Positions 8,079-17,292 of a stretch of DNA of 64,000 nucleotides are shown one piece after another. How positions within the stretch are numbered: position 1 is the stretch's first letter; each line of letters begins with the position of its first letter. The stretch comes from Acidiphilium rubrum. GTDB taxonomy: Bacteria; Pseudomonadota; Alphaproteobacteria; Acetobacterales; Acetobacteraceae. A program made the position numbers and the translations under genes. The notes beneath the pieces are model-generated. The model was not told where the DNA came from and ran no database searches. It saw only the letters and a list, made by a program, of their open reading frames with translations. The stretch is from contig NZ_FTNE01000006.1 in the NCBI RefSeq assembly GCF_900156265.1, positions 71,348 through 135,347 on the forward strand, read 5' to 3'.

Positions 8079-8953
8079 CGGTTCATCAGCACGGCGAGTT
8101 TGGCGTGCTCCAGCACATGGCGGGTGACGCCGCCGAGGATGAGCTGGCGCAGGCGCGAGTGGGAATAGGCACCCATCGCCAGCAGATCCGCGCCATAGGC
8201 TTCGACCGCGCTGAGCAGGCCGGTGCCCGCGTTGCGATCGATCGCGCGGAATTCGGTGGCATCGGCGGTGATGCCGTGGAGTTCGAGGAAGGCGGCGAGT
8301 TTGTCGGCGCCCGGGCCCTGGCGCTGGTAGTCGGGCGAATGGAAGATCCGGACCGCCGTGGCATCGGCCAGCCAGGGCAGCACCGAGGCGACGGCCGAGG
8401 CGCTTTCGGCGGTGCCGTTCCAGGCGATCGCGATGCGGGTGCCGATGGTGGTGGGCACGCCAACCGGGGCGATCAGGGCAGGGCGGCCGGAATCGAACAG
8501 CACGGCGTGGAGCGCGTCGGCCGATGCGACTTCCTCGGCCGATTTCGGGTGCGGCACCACGATCAGGTCCGACAGGCGGGCTTCGCCGGCGACGAGTTCT
8601 TCCTCACGTCCGACCACCGAGGAGAACCGGGCGGAGGCGGCGCGCACCGCGCCATCCGCCGCGCGCACCGGCGCGCCGACCGCAATGCCGCGCGCGGCGG
8701 TTTCCTGGGTGAACAGGGCGCTGAGGGCGGTGGCTTCGCTGTTGCCCTCTTTTTCGGTGCTCGCCATCATTTCCTCGATCATCGCGCCGGACAGGCCTTC
8801 GCCGGCCAACGGTGCGACATCGCGGGTATCGGTGCGGACGTGCAGCGCGTGCAGATGGGCGCGCCAGCGCTCCGACAACATCAGGGCCGTGGTGAGCGCG
8901 CCGCGGGCGGAGGCAATGCCGGCCAGCGGCAGCAGGATTTTACGGATCGCCAT
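8075..8953 (-). CDS. universal stress protein (tandem UspA domains)
   Basis: A 292-residue cytoplasmic protein with two UspA-like halves. The first starts MAIRKILLPLAG; the second runs from about residue 160 (TRIAIAWNGTAES) and ends with LLAMGAYSHSRLRQLILGG followed by VTRHVLEHAKLAVL, the G-2X-G-9X-G type nucleotide-binding element. The ATG at 8953 is chosen because it begins the conserved first strand; a longer frame to 9073 adds unrelated residues and overlaps mreB. The gene begins 44 bp after mreB and overlaps marR by 4 bp, so it may share a transcript with both. Confidence 0.88.
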   Translation of the reverse strand: MAIRKILLPLAGIASARGALTTALMLSERWRAHLHALHVRTDTRDVAPLAGEGLSGAMIEEMMASTEKEGNSEATALSALFTQETAARGIAVGAPVRAADGAVRAASARFSSVVGREEELVAGEARLSDLIVVPHPKSAEEVASADALHAVLFDSGRPALIAPVGVPTTIGTRIAIAWNGTAESASAVASVLPWLADATAVRIFHSPDYQRQGPGADKLAAFLELHGITADATEFRAIDRNAGTGLLSAVEAYGADLLAMGAYSHSRLRQLILGGVTRHVLEHAKLAVLMNR

Positions 8954-8997
8954 GCGTCTGTCCCCCGATCGAGATGATGCCGTATCAGTATGCCGTA

Positions 8998-10095
<1,098 letters not shown>

Positions 10096-10173
10096 TTATC
10101 CAGAACGCCGACCGATTACCCTCTGCGGGGATGCATAACAAGGCCGGGGCCTGCCATGATGCTGCCACAGCAG

Positions 10174-10208
10174 CGCCGTTACATTGCCGACATCACCCGG
10201 TAACGGCG
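10174..10208. promoter_or_regulatory. 9-bp inverted repeat in the mreB / lipoprotein divergent gap
   Basis: CGCCGTTAC at 10174-10182 and GTAACGGCG at 10200-10208, separated by 17 bp, lie between mreB (minus) and the lipoprotein gene (plus). It could be an operator or an RNA hairpin in the lipoprotein leader. Confidence 0.35.
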
Positions 10209-10269
10209 TTGCAAAGAATGAGACGTTATCAACTCGACTCATTCAGACCGAGTAACAAGGAGAACAACC

Positions 10270-10539
10270 ATGACCCAGTCAACCAAACGGACCCTGACGA
10301 TCCGACACTTCGCGACGCCGGCGCTGCTCGCAGCCCTGGCCCTCAGCCTTGCCGCCTGCGGCTACACGCCGGGCTCGCGCGCGCTTTCGGGCGGTGCGAT
10401 CGGGGCCGGTACCGGTGCGATCATCGGTGCGGCGACCGGCGGATCGGCCGCCACGGGCGCGTTGATCGGCGGCGGCGTCGGTGCCATCGGCGGTGCCGTG
10501 ACCAGCCCCAACACCGTCAATCTGGGTCATGCACCGTAA
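10270..10539 (+). CDS. glycine-zipper lipoprotein
   Basis: An 89-residue lipoprotein. A signal peptide ends in the lipobox LAAC, with the acylated Cys at residue 30. Residues 41-78 are a glycine-zipper repeat (GAIGAGTGAIIGAATGG and similar) of the kind found in small outer-membrane lipoproteins such as SlyB-type and osmotically inducible proteins. AAGGAG lies 8 bp before the ATG and a strong terminator follows, so this is a monocistronic gene. Its function is unknown; a structural or stress role in the outer membrane is the usual inference. Confidence 0.85.
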   Translation: MTQSTKRTLTIRHFATPALLAALALSLAACGYTPGSRALSGGAIGAGTGAIIGAATGGSAATGALIGGGVGAIGGAVTSPNTVNLGHAP

Positions 10540-10563
10540 GCGGCGGCACATGATTCTGACTTG

Positions 10564-10589
10564 AAAGGGGAGCCTCGGCTCCCCTTTTT
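10564..10589 (+). terminator. rho-independent terminator of the lipoprotein gene
   Basis: AAAGGGGAGCC and GGCTCCCCTTT pair around a 2-nt loop and run into TTTTTC, 25 bp after the stop codon. Confidence 0.9.
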
Positions 10590-10653
10590 CATGGCCCCCC
10601 GAGCAGCCTGACCGACCCCTGCAACCGAATACGTCGCCCACGATGGAGCCACG

Positions 10654-12438
10654 ATGCCGCTCGACCAGATGATCGTTTTTGCGGTGATCGGTGCCACGCT
10701 GGTGCTGTTTTTGACCAATATCATCCGCTACGATCTGGTCGCGGTGCTGGCGCTGATGGTTCTGGCGATGACCCATGTGCTGAAGCCCGATGCGGTATTC
10801 GCCGGCTTCGCCAACCCGGCGGTGGTCACGGTCGCTTCGGTGCTGATCATGGGACACGCCATGTGGCAGTCCGGTGTGGTCGATCTGCTGGCCAAATGGC
10901 TGGGCCGCGCCGCGAAAACGCCGTCCGGACAATTGATCGCGCTGACCGGGGCGGAGGCGGTCAGTTCGGCGCTGATCAACGATACCGGCTCGATCGGCGT
11001 GTTTATGCCGGTTGCGATCCAGCTTGCGCGGCGCAGCGGCACCAGCGTTTCGCGGTTTCTGATGCCGCTCGGCTTCAGCGCGTTTCTGGGCGGCATGACC
11101 ACGTTGATCGGCACGTCGCCGAACATCATCATCGCGGCGTATCGGGGCCAACTGGGCAACGGCGGCTTCACGATGTTTTCGTTCACCCCGGTCGGCGCCG
11201 GTGTCGCGGTTGCGGGGCTTGTTTTCATGGCGCTGTTCAGCCGGTTCCTGGTGCCCGAACGCCAGAGCGGTCAAGGCCAGGACGATCATTACGGCATGGC
11301 GAAATACCTGACCGAGGTGCAGGTGCCCGCAGGCAGCCCGTTCGACGGCAAGACGATCGGTGATCTCGAAGAGGCGGTGGAGGCGAGTTTCGCGGTGGTC
11401 GGGCTCGTGCACGGCGCTGACCGCCGGGTGGCCCCGCGCCGGCATCATCGGATGCAGGCGGATGATCATTTAGTGATCGAGGCGGATGCCGATAATCTGA
11501 CGATCCTGCTCGATACCGCGAAGCTCACCCTGGCATCGGACAAGGACATCGAGGACGATTTTCTGAAATCGAACGATATCGACATCGTCGAATGTGTGGT
11601 GCAGCCGGAATCGCGGCTGATCGGTAAATCGGCGGCGTCACTCGGGTTGCGCCGGTGGTATGGTGTCAACCTGCTGGCGGTGGCGCGGCAGGGCGAGCGG
11701 ATCAAGGGGCGGCACTCGGCCATACCGCTGCAGGCGAGCGACATTCTGTTGCTGCAGGGCGATGCCGAAACCCTGGACGAGGTGATGACGCAGCTGGGCT
11801 GCCTGCCGCTGGCTGAGCGCGCCATCCGCGTTGGCAAGCCGGCGCGGATTGCCACCGCGCTCGGGATTTTCGCCGTCGCGATCACGCTGGCCGCGACGCG
11901 CGTGCTGCCATCGGACGTGGCGTTTGCCAGCGGTGCGCTGGCGATGGTGCTGGCGCGCCTGATCTCGCCGCGCGCGGTTTATGATGCGGTGGAGTGGCCG
12001 GTTATCGTGCTGCTCGGCGCGATCATCCCTGTCGGGCAGGCGTTGCAGCAGACCGGCGGGGCGAAGACCATCGCTGCGCTGTTCATTGATGTGGCGCATC
12101 ATTTGCCGAGCTTCGGCGTGGTCGCGCTGATGCTGCTGGTGACGATGATTTTATCGAATGTCGTCAATCATGCCGCGACGGCGGTGCTGATGGCGCCGGT
12201 CGCGGTGGGTGTGGCGCATGGGCTGCATGTCGGGATCGACCCGCTGCTGATGGCCGTCGCGGTCGGTGCGGCCCTGCCGATGGTGGTGCCTACCGGGCAT
12301 CAATGCAACATATTGGTGATGGGGCCGGGCGGCTACCGGTTTGGCGATTACTGGCGGCTGGGCCTGCCGCTGACGTTGGTCAGTCTGGTGGTTGCGGTGC
12401 CGTTGATCATGCTGGTCTGGCCGCTGCATCAGGGCTGA
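10654..12438 (+). CDS. SLC13/DASS-type permease with TrkA-C domains
   Basis: A 594-residue polytopic inner-membrane protein. The N-terminal half has about five or six helices with NPAVVTVASVLIMG and the conserved re-entrant motif LINDTGSIGVFMP. Around residues 205-385 lie two cytoplasmic TrkA-C (RCK-C) regulatory domains, and the C-terminal helices repeat the SNxxxxxAT-type motif (ILSNVVNHAATAVLMAP). This architecture is typical of sodium-coupled anion transporters of the divalent anion family, often annotated as SLC13 permeases, whose substrates include sulfate and dicarboxylates. The substrate cannot be read from the sequence. Confidence 0.88.
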   Translation: MPLDQMIVFAVIGATLVLFLTNIIRYDLVAVLALMVLAMTHVLKPDAVFAGFANPAVVTVASVLIMGHAMWQSGVVDLLAKWLGRAAKTPSGQLIALTGAEAVSSALINDTGSIGVFMPVAIQLARRSGTSVSRFLMPLGFSAFLGGMTTLIGTSPNIIIAAYRGQLGNGGFTMFSFTPVGAGVAVAGLVFMALFSRFLVPERQSGQGQDDHYGMAKYLTEVQVPAGSPFDGKTIGDLEEAVEASFAVVGLVHGADRRVAPRRHHRMQADDHLVIEADADNLTILLDTAKLTLASDKDIEDDFLKSNDIDIVECVVQPESRLIGKSAASLGLRRWYGVNLLAVARQGERIKGRHSAIPLQASDILLLQGDAETLDEVMTQLGCLPLAERAIRVGKPARIATALGIFAVAITLAATRVLPSDVAFASGALAMVLARLISPRAVYDAVEWPVIVLLGAIIPVGQALQQTGGAKTIAALFIDVAHHLPSFGVVALMLLVTMILSNVVNHAATAVLMAPVAVGVAHGLHVGIDPLLMAVAVGAALPMVVPTGHQCNILVMGPGGYRFGDYWRLGLPLTLVSLVVAVPLIMLVWPLHQG

Positions 12439-12450
12439 ACCGGCGCGAAC

Positions 12451-12470
12451 AAGGGGGCTTGCGCCCCCTT
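12451..12470. terminator. bidirectional terminator between the permease and ndk
   Basis: AAGGGGGC and GCCCCCTT pair around a 4-nt loop between two convergent genes, 12 bp after the permease stop and 9 bp before the ndk stop, with short T-runs on both strands. Confidence 0.8.
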
Positions 12471-12479
12471 TTGACGATG

Positions 12480-12902
12480 TCAGCCGACGATTTCGATGCC
12501 GGCGAAGAAGAAGGCAATCTCGTGCGCTGCGGTATCAGCCGCATCCGAGCCATGCACGGAATTGGCTTCGATATCTTCGGCGAATTCGGCGCGAATGGTG
12601 CCGGCGGCGGCCTTTTTCGGGTCGGTTGCACCCATGATCTCGCGGTTCTTGGCGACCGCGCCTTCACCTTCGAGCACCTGGGCGACCACCGGGCCGGAGG
12701 TCATGAAAGTGACCAGACCGCCGAAGAACGGGCGTTCCTTGTGGACGCCGTAGAAGGTTTCGGCTTGTGCTTTGGTGAGGTGGATGCGCTTCTGGGCGAC
12801 GATGCGCAGGCCGGCGGCCTCGAATTTGGCGTTGATGGCGCCGGTCAGGTTGCGGCGGGTCGCGTCGGGTTTGATGATCGAGAGCGTGTGTTCGATGGCC
12901 AT
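12480..12902 (-). CDS. ndk: nucleoside diphosphate kinase
   Basis: A 140-residue enzyme that transfers the gamma-phosphate of ATP to nucleoside diphosphates through a phosphohistidine. The active-site motif NSVHGSDA is present with His117, and the N-terminus [14 protein letters not shown] is standard. Length matches the family. It is transcribed divergently from the ABC-F gene. Confidence 0.98.
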   Translation of the reverse strand: MAIEHTLSIIKPDATRRNLTGAINAKFEAAGLRIVAQKRIHLTKAQAETFYGVHKERPFFGGLVTFMTSGPVVAQVLEGEGAVAKNREIMGATDPKKAAAGTIRAEFAEDIEANSVHGSDAADTAAHEIAFFFAGIEIVG

Positions 12903-13007
12903 TGGGGTCTCTTTTCAGGGTTTTTGTCGGAAGGTTCGAGAGTCGGGGCGGCCATAGCCGCCCTGTCCGGTATGGGCAAGCCCCGCGTGCTGGGTTAGCA
13001 AGCGGGC

Positions 13008-14876
13008 ATGAGCCTCCTTCGCATCGAAAATCTGTCGTTCAGCATCGCCGGCCGTGCGCTGCTCGAAAATGCGGCACTCACGGTCGATCCTGGCCGCAAG
13101 ATCGGGTTGATCGGGCGCAACGGGGCGGGCAAATCGACCCTGCTCAAGCTGATCCAGGGCATTCATACGCTCGATGGCGGTACCATCCGCCTGGCCAACC
13201 GGGCCAAAATGGGTTCGGTCGCGCAGGAAGCGCCGGCCGGGCCGATCACGCCGATCGAGGTGGTGCTGGCCGCCGATGTCGAGCGGGCGGCGCTGCTCAC
13301 CGAGGCGGAACACGCTGCGCCCGAGCGGTTGGGCGAGATTCATGACCGGTTGATCACCATCGATGCCGACAGTGCGACCGCGCGGGCCGGGGCGATTCTT
13401 GCCGGCCTTGGTTTCGATGATGCTGCCCAGAACCGTGCGATGTCGAGTTTTTCCGGCGGGTGGCGCATGCGTGTTGCCCTCGCGGCCGCGCTGTTCGCGG
13501 CACCCGATCTGTTGCTGCTCGACGAGCCGACCAATCATCTGGACCTTGAGGCGACGCTCTGGCTCGAAAACTGGCTCGCCCGGTTTACCGGTGCGGTGTT
13601 GATGGTGTCGCATGATCGTGACCTGCTCGATCGCGCGGTCGACAGCATTGCGCATCTCGATCGCGGCAAGATTACGCTCACGCCCGGCGGGTTTGCGGAG
13701 TTCGTGCGCATTCGCACCGAGCGGGCCGAGCAGCAGAACCGGGCGGCGGCCAAGATTGCCGAGCAGCGCGCGCATATGCAGAGCTATGTCGACCGGTTCC
13801 GCGCCAAGGCGAGCAAGGCGCGGCAGGCGCAGTCCCGCCTGAAGGCGCTGCAGAAAATGCCGATGATCGATACCATTGTGGAAGACAGCCCGACGCGGTT
13901 CAATTTTCCCGAACCGCGCGAATTGGCGCCGCCGTTGCTTTCGCTCGACCGGGTTTCGCTGGGGTATGGGGAGCGGACCGTGCTATCGGGCGTGTCGCTG
14001 CGGATCGATATGGAGGACCGCATCGCGCTGCTGGGGGCGAACGGCAACGGCAAGTCGACCTTGGCCAAGGCGCTGGCCGGACGGCTCGACCCGATGAGCG
14101 GCAGCAGTTTTCGCACCCGCGGCATCACGGTGGGGTATTTCGCGCAGCATCAGGAGGATGATCTGCACCTGGATGACACGCCGTTGCTGCATCTGTCGCG
14201 CGTGCTGCCGAACGCAACACCGACCCAGGTGCGCGCGCAGGCGGCGCGGTTCGGGCTGGATGCCGCGCGGGTCGATACCAAGGTGGGTCAGCTTTCGGGC
14301 GGCGAGAAGGCGCGGCTGCTGCTGGCGCTGGCGACGCGGGATGCGCCGCAGGTGCTCATTCTCGATGAACCGACCAATCACCTCGATATCGATGCGCGCG
14401 AGGCGCTGGTGCGCGCGCTGACCGATTTCCCGGGTGCGGTCATTCTGGTGACGCATGATACGCATTTGATCGATCTGGTGGCGGACCGGCTGATGCTGGT
14501 TTCGGGTGGCAAGGTCGAGGCGTATGACGATGATCTTGAGGCGTACCGGCGCCTGATTACGCAGAAATCATCCGCCGCGCCGCAGGAGCGTAAATCCGCG
14601 CCCCAGACCAAGGAAGACCGCAAGGCCCGCGCCGAAGCGCGCGAAGCCACGGCACCGCTGCGCAAGCGCGGCCGCGATGCCGAGAAGACGATCCGCACGC
14701 TGGAGGCCGAGAAGCGCAAGCTGGAGGCGAAACTCGCGGATGCCGATTTCTACGCGCGGGCGAAATCCGACGAGATTACCGCGATCCAGCAGCGGCTCGG
14801 CGTGATCGGCGGCGAGATCGAGGCGGCGGAAGCGGTGTGGCTGGAGGTTGAGGCGGCGCTGGAGGCGGTGGGGTAG
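13008..14876 (+). CDS. ABC-F family ATPase (Uup/YheS-like)
   Basis: A 622-residue soluble protein with two ABC cassettes and no membrane domain. The first cassette has Walker A GRNGAGKS (36-43), signature SSFSGGWRMRVALA and Walker B LLLLDEPTNHLD; the linker (about 235-300) is long and basic; the second cassette has GANGNGKS near 343 and LSGGEKARLLLA. The C-terminus (about 520-610) is a charged coiled coil. ABC-F proteins act on ribosomes as translation factors or resistance factors; this long form resembles YheS/Uup housekeeping members. A copy of the hairpin repeat family begins immediately after the stop. Confidence 0.93.
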   Translation: MSLLRIENLSFSIAGRALLENAALTVDPGRKIGLIGRNGAGKSTLLKLIQGIHTLDGGTIRLANRAKMGSVAQEAPAGPITPIEVVLAADVERAALLTEAEHAAPERLGEIHDRLITIDADSATARAGAILAGLGFDDAAQNRAMSSFSGGWRMRVALAAALFAAPDLLLLDEPTNHLDLEATLWLENWLARFTGAVLMVSHDRDLLDRAVDSIAHLDRGKITLTPGGFAEFVRIRTERAEQQNRAAAKIAEQRAHMQSYVDRFRAKASKARQAQSRLKALQKMPMIDTIVEDSPTRFNFPEPRELAPPLLSLDRVSLGYGERTVLSGVSLRIDMEDRIALLGANGNGKSTLAKALAGRLDPMSGSSFRTRGITVGYFAQHQEDDLHLDDTPLLHLSRVLPNATPTQVRAQAARFGLDAARVDTKVGQLSGGEKARLLLALATRDAPQVLILDEPTNHLDIDAREALVRALTDFPGAVILVTHDTHLIDLVADRLMLVSGGKVEAYDDDLEAYRRLITQKSSAAPQERKSAPQTKEDRKARAEAREATAPLRKRGRDAEKTIRTLEAEKRKLEAKLADADFYARAKSDEITAIQQRLGVIGGEIEAAEAVWLEVEAALEAVG

Positions 14877-14921
14877 GAAGGCGATCTTTTTTGGAAAAAG
14901 GAACCAAAAAACTTTTGGACT
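14877..14921 (+). repeat. half copy of hairpin repeat family, behind the ABC-F gene
   Basis: Starts at the base after the ABC-F stop codon and reads GGAAGGCGATCTTTTTTGG followed by AAAAAGGAACC and AAAAAACTTTTGG. It is the left arm of the element seen complete at 26337 and 39427. The T-run after a short hairpin suggests a terminator role. Confidence 0.7.
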
Positions 14922-14933
14922 CCGGTTCGTGCG

Positions 14934-15353
14934 GTGTGGCGTGGCGCGCGTGTCTTGCCGAAGCGGGCAGGGGTTCTTGAAAGTGGTGGGCCATTGGACC
15001 ATAGTAAGCCAGGAGGGTGGCGCGGTGGCATCAGCTTCGCGATCATCGATGATCTGTCGCAGGATGCGGTTGTCGCTATCGTGGTCGAGACCCCGTCCGG
15101 TGTGATCAAGATCCTGGCTGAGCCGGACTTTCATGATCGGTCGTTGGTTCTGCGCCGGACGCATATGCAGGGGCCGCGGGCAAACCTGGTCGGCGCCGGT
15201 AATTTGATGGCGCTGGCGCAGGTGATGATGGAAAGGTTGGATTGCGATGAGATCATCGTTGAAGGCGCGGTTCGAACGACTGGGGCCCATCCGGGACATG
15301 CCCCCCGCATCCTCCGGTTCGCCCGCCGCCGTGGTGTTGCGACGATTGGATGA
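14934..15353 (+). CDS. hypothetical protein, partner of a downstream XRE protein
   Basis: The frame encodes up to 139 residues. The part from about residue 33 looks genuine: it has a mixed alpha/beta pattern (ISFAIIDDLSQDAVVAIVVE, GVIKILAEPDFHDRSLVLRR, MALAQVMMERLDCDEIIVEG). I recognise no family. The GTG at 14934 is arbitrary; a TTG near 14993 is possible and no clear ribosome site decides. It overlaps the start of the downstream XRE-domain frame by up to 107 bp, an arrangement like two-gene toxin-antitoxin modules, but toxin identity is not shown. Confidence 0.5.
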   Translation: MWRGARVLPKRAGVLESGGPLDHSKPGGWRGGISFAIIDDLSQDAVVAIVVETPSGVIKILAEPDFHDRSLVLRRTHMQGPRANLVGAGNLMALAQVMMERLDCDEIIVEGAVRTTGAHPGHAPRILRFARRRGVATIG

Positions 15354-15831
15354 TCGGGTGGATGATCGGGTGGATGATCGGGGCGCGCCGGCGCGCGTCG
15401 ATGCCGCCATCGCGCTGGTCGGTGGTGGGTTGAGCCTGCTGCGGGCCAAGCGGGTGATCGAGGAGGTCATCACGCAGGGTCGCGCCGTGGTCGCGTTGCC
15501 GCATGTCGATGATCCGGCCGGTCTGCTCGGTGTGCTTCGCTCGACCGGGTTTGCGGCCGCGATGCTGGATACCGCGCCGATCGATATAAGGCAGCTCCGG
15601 CGACGCCTCGGCGTGACCCGTGCGCAGTTTGCCGCCCGCTACGGGTTCGAGATCGAGGCGCTGCGCAACTGGGAGATCGGCAAACGCCAGCCCGATACCG
15701 CTGCCACGAGCTATCTGCGCGCCATATCGCATGACCCGGAAAGCGTCGAACGGGCGTTTGCGCCGATCATGGCTGAAGCATCGCCGGTGGCGATGGGTTC
15801 GATGGGTTTTGATCGGAAACCAGCCGGGTAG
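15247..15831 (+). CDS. XRE-type helix-turn-helix protein
   Basis: Up to 194 residues. The C-terminal third carries a helix-turn-helix of the antitoxin/XRE type (DIRQLRRRLGVTRAQFAARY, then FEIEALRNWEIGKRQPDTAA). The central part (VDAAIALVGGGLSLLRAKRV and RAVVALPHVDD) may bind a partner. The frame opens at 15247, but ATG 15298 or GTG 15331 may be the true start. A 12-bp tandem repeat encodes the Asp-Asp-Arg triplets near the N-terminus. Neighbour and size suit an antitoxin that autoregulates with the upstream gene; this is an inference. Confidence 0.75.
   Translation: MRSSLKARFERLGPIRDMPPASSGSPAAVVLRRLDDRVDDRVDDRGAPARVDAAIALVGGGLSLLRAKRVIEEVITQGRAVVALPHVDDPAGLLGVLRSTGFAAAMLDTAPIDIRQLRRRLGVTRAQFAARYGFEIEALRNWEIGKRQPDTAATSYLRAISHDPESVERAFAPIMAEASPVAMGSMGFDRKPAG
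15348..15383 (+). repeat. three tandem 12-bp repeats
   Basis: GGATGATCGGGT occurs three times in a row (the last copy ends in G). The array spans the stop codon of the hypothetical gene and encodes repeated DDR triplets in the XRE frame. Confidence 0.85.
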
Positions 15832-15854
15832 GCGCGCGGGGCTTGCCGCGCGCC
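15831..15854. terminator. hairpin between the convergent XRE and porin genes
   Basis: GGCGCGCGG and CCGCGCGCC pair around a 6-nt loop, starting at the last base of the XRE stop and ending 8 bp before the porin stop. No T-run is present, but the place suits a shared bidirectional terminator. Confidence 0.6.
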
Positions 15855-15861
15855 GCCTCGA

Positions 15862-17103
15862 TCAGAACAGCACGCCGGCTTCGACCACGAAATCGGCCTG
15901 GTTGCGGCTGCCGCCGTCGTTGCCGTAGCCGCGTGATCCGTTGTTGCTGAATTTGGTCAGATGCAGCAGCCCGACATCGCCGCGCACGAACAGGTTCTTG
16001 TCCTGCCAGGTGGGGGAGACGGAGATGCCCACGCCCTGGGCACCCTGGTTGATGAACCAATTATCAGAGCCGTTGCTGGTGAAGTATTCGCCCCAACCGC
16101 CAAGCGAGTAGTCCGATTTGCCGAACTGGTAGTCGGCGAACAGTGCCGCGCCGAAATTGCTGGAGAATTTGTAAAGGCCCTTACCGGGCAGATCGCCTGA
16201 CGCCCGCGCGAGAATCGCATCCGGCTTGGCGTACACATACTGCACTTCGGGCACGAGGTTCAGATTGCCCATGGTGTAGCTGTAGTAGGCACCCAGCATG
16301 GTCGAATTGACGTAATAGGGGCCGTATCCGCCGACGAACGACTGGTTGTACGGTGTGGTCGCCGAGCCATAGATATGGGCATTCGGGCCGGTGCGGCCCA
16401 GGTTGGTGGCGCCGAAAACGTTGAGCACGTTGTTGCTGTTGATCGTGTAGGTCGCGAGCGCCTGGACGAAGTTCCACACGCCGGTATCGAACCCATCGCC
16501 GTATTCGATCGTCGCGGCGACCGGGCCGACCGTGTAGGTCGCTTCGATGCCGCGGCTCTGCGAATTTTCGACCGCGAAGATATCGGTGGTCAACAAATTG
16601 GCGTTGTTCCAGTCGACGCCTGATTCATAGCCTTCCTGCGAGCCGAGCTGCCCGGCCGAAATCGACAGGCTCTTGGTTGGCGCCAGCGTGAGGTAGCCAG
16701 CATAGAGTGGGCCGGTCGAGAACGTCTGCACTGAGGTTGAGTTCGGCTTGCCGCCCAGGATCAAGGCGTTGGTGGCGCCGACCTCGATGGTGAATTGCAG
16801 CAAGCCGCTGGCCTTCTGAACCTGGATCAACCCGTTGAGGAATTCGGCGCCGGTCGCCTTGTCGGTGCCGAGCAGGCCGTAATTGGCGGAATTACCGGTA
16901 CCCGACAGGCCGTAGAGATATCCATCCGCCCCGCCGGTCAGCGCGAGCGGTCCGAGGGGTCCGCCATCAATGTTGATCGCGGTCGGGCCGTTGAAGGCCT
17001 GGGCGGATTGGAGAGCCAGCAACGAAGCGGCAGCGCCAAAGCCAAGGCCCAGTAGCGCCGCACGTTTCGACTTTCGCGGCCCGGTTGTGATTTCAGCAAA
17101 CAT
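15862..17103 (-). CDS. outer-membrane beta-barrel protein (putative OmpL-like porin-2 type)
   Basis: A 413-residue protein. The ATG at 17103 has AGGAG 6 bp upstream and gives a signal peptide ending ALQSAQA near residue 37. The rest alternates polar and aromatic residues in short strands rich in Gly, Asn and Tyr (ATYTVGPVAATIEYGDGFDT, LNLVPEVQYVYAKPD) and ends with a hydrophobic strand finishing in Leu-Phe, the barrel-assembly signal. This pattern fits the beta-barrel porin family BBP2 (OmpL-like). Its substrate is unknown. It is monocistronic. Confidence 0.82.
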   Translation of the reverse strand: MFAEITTGPRKSKRAALLGLGFGAAASLLALQSAQAFNGPTAINIDGGPLGPLALTGGADGYLYGLSGTGNSANYGLLGTDKATGAEFLNGLIQVQKASGLLQFTIEVGATNALILGGKPNSTSVQTFSTGPLYAGYLTLAPTKSLSISAGQLGSQEGYESGVDWNNANLLTTDIFAVENSQSRGIEATYTVGPVAATIEYGDGFDTGVWNFVQALATYTINSNNVLNVFGATNLGRTGPNAHIYGSATTPYNQSFVGGYGPYYVNSTMLGAYYSYTMGNLNLVPEVQYVYAKPDAILARASGDLPGKGLYKFSSNFGAALFADYQFGKSDYSLGGWGEYFTSNGSDNWFINQGAQGVGISVSPTWQDKNLFVRGDVGLLHLTKFSNNGSRGYGNDGGSRNQADFVVEAGVLF

Positions 17104-17292
17104 AATCGCTCCTGTTTGATCTTTTATTACGCCACATGCCGTTATTTTCATCGCCGACCGATGAAACCATGGCGGCATGTCGTAAGTTTCCGACACGTCG
17201 CGTCGTATATCAGCAAACAATATGCCAAACGCGACATGTGCGACCGCAAGACGCGCTGGAATGCCCGATTGGCTCAGACTGTTGCAGTTTTG

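Noticed and set aside
17178-17194. A third element resembling the PEP-CTERM upstream motif (GTAAGTTTCCGACA) before the porin gene
   Set aside because: It lacks the first half of the motif, is one base shorter and no sigma-54 box is visible between it and the porin start.
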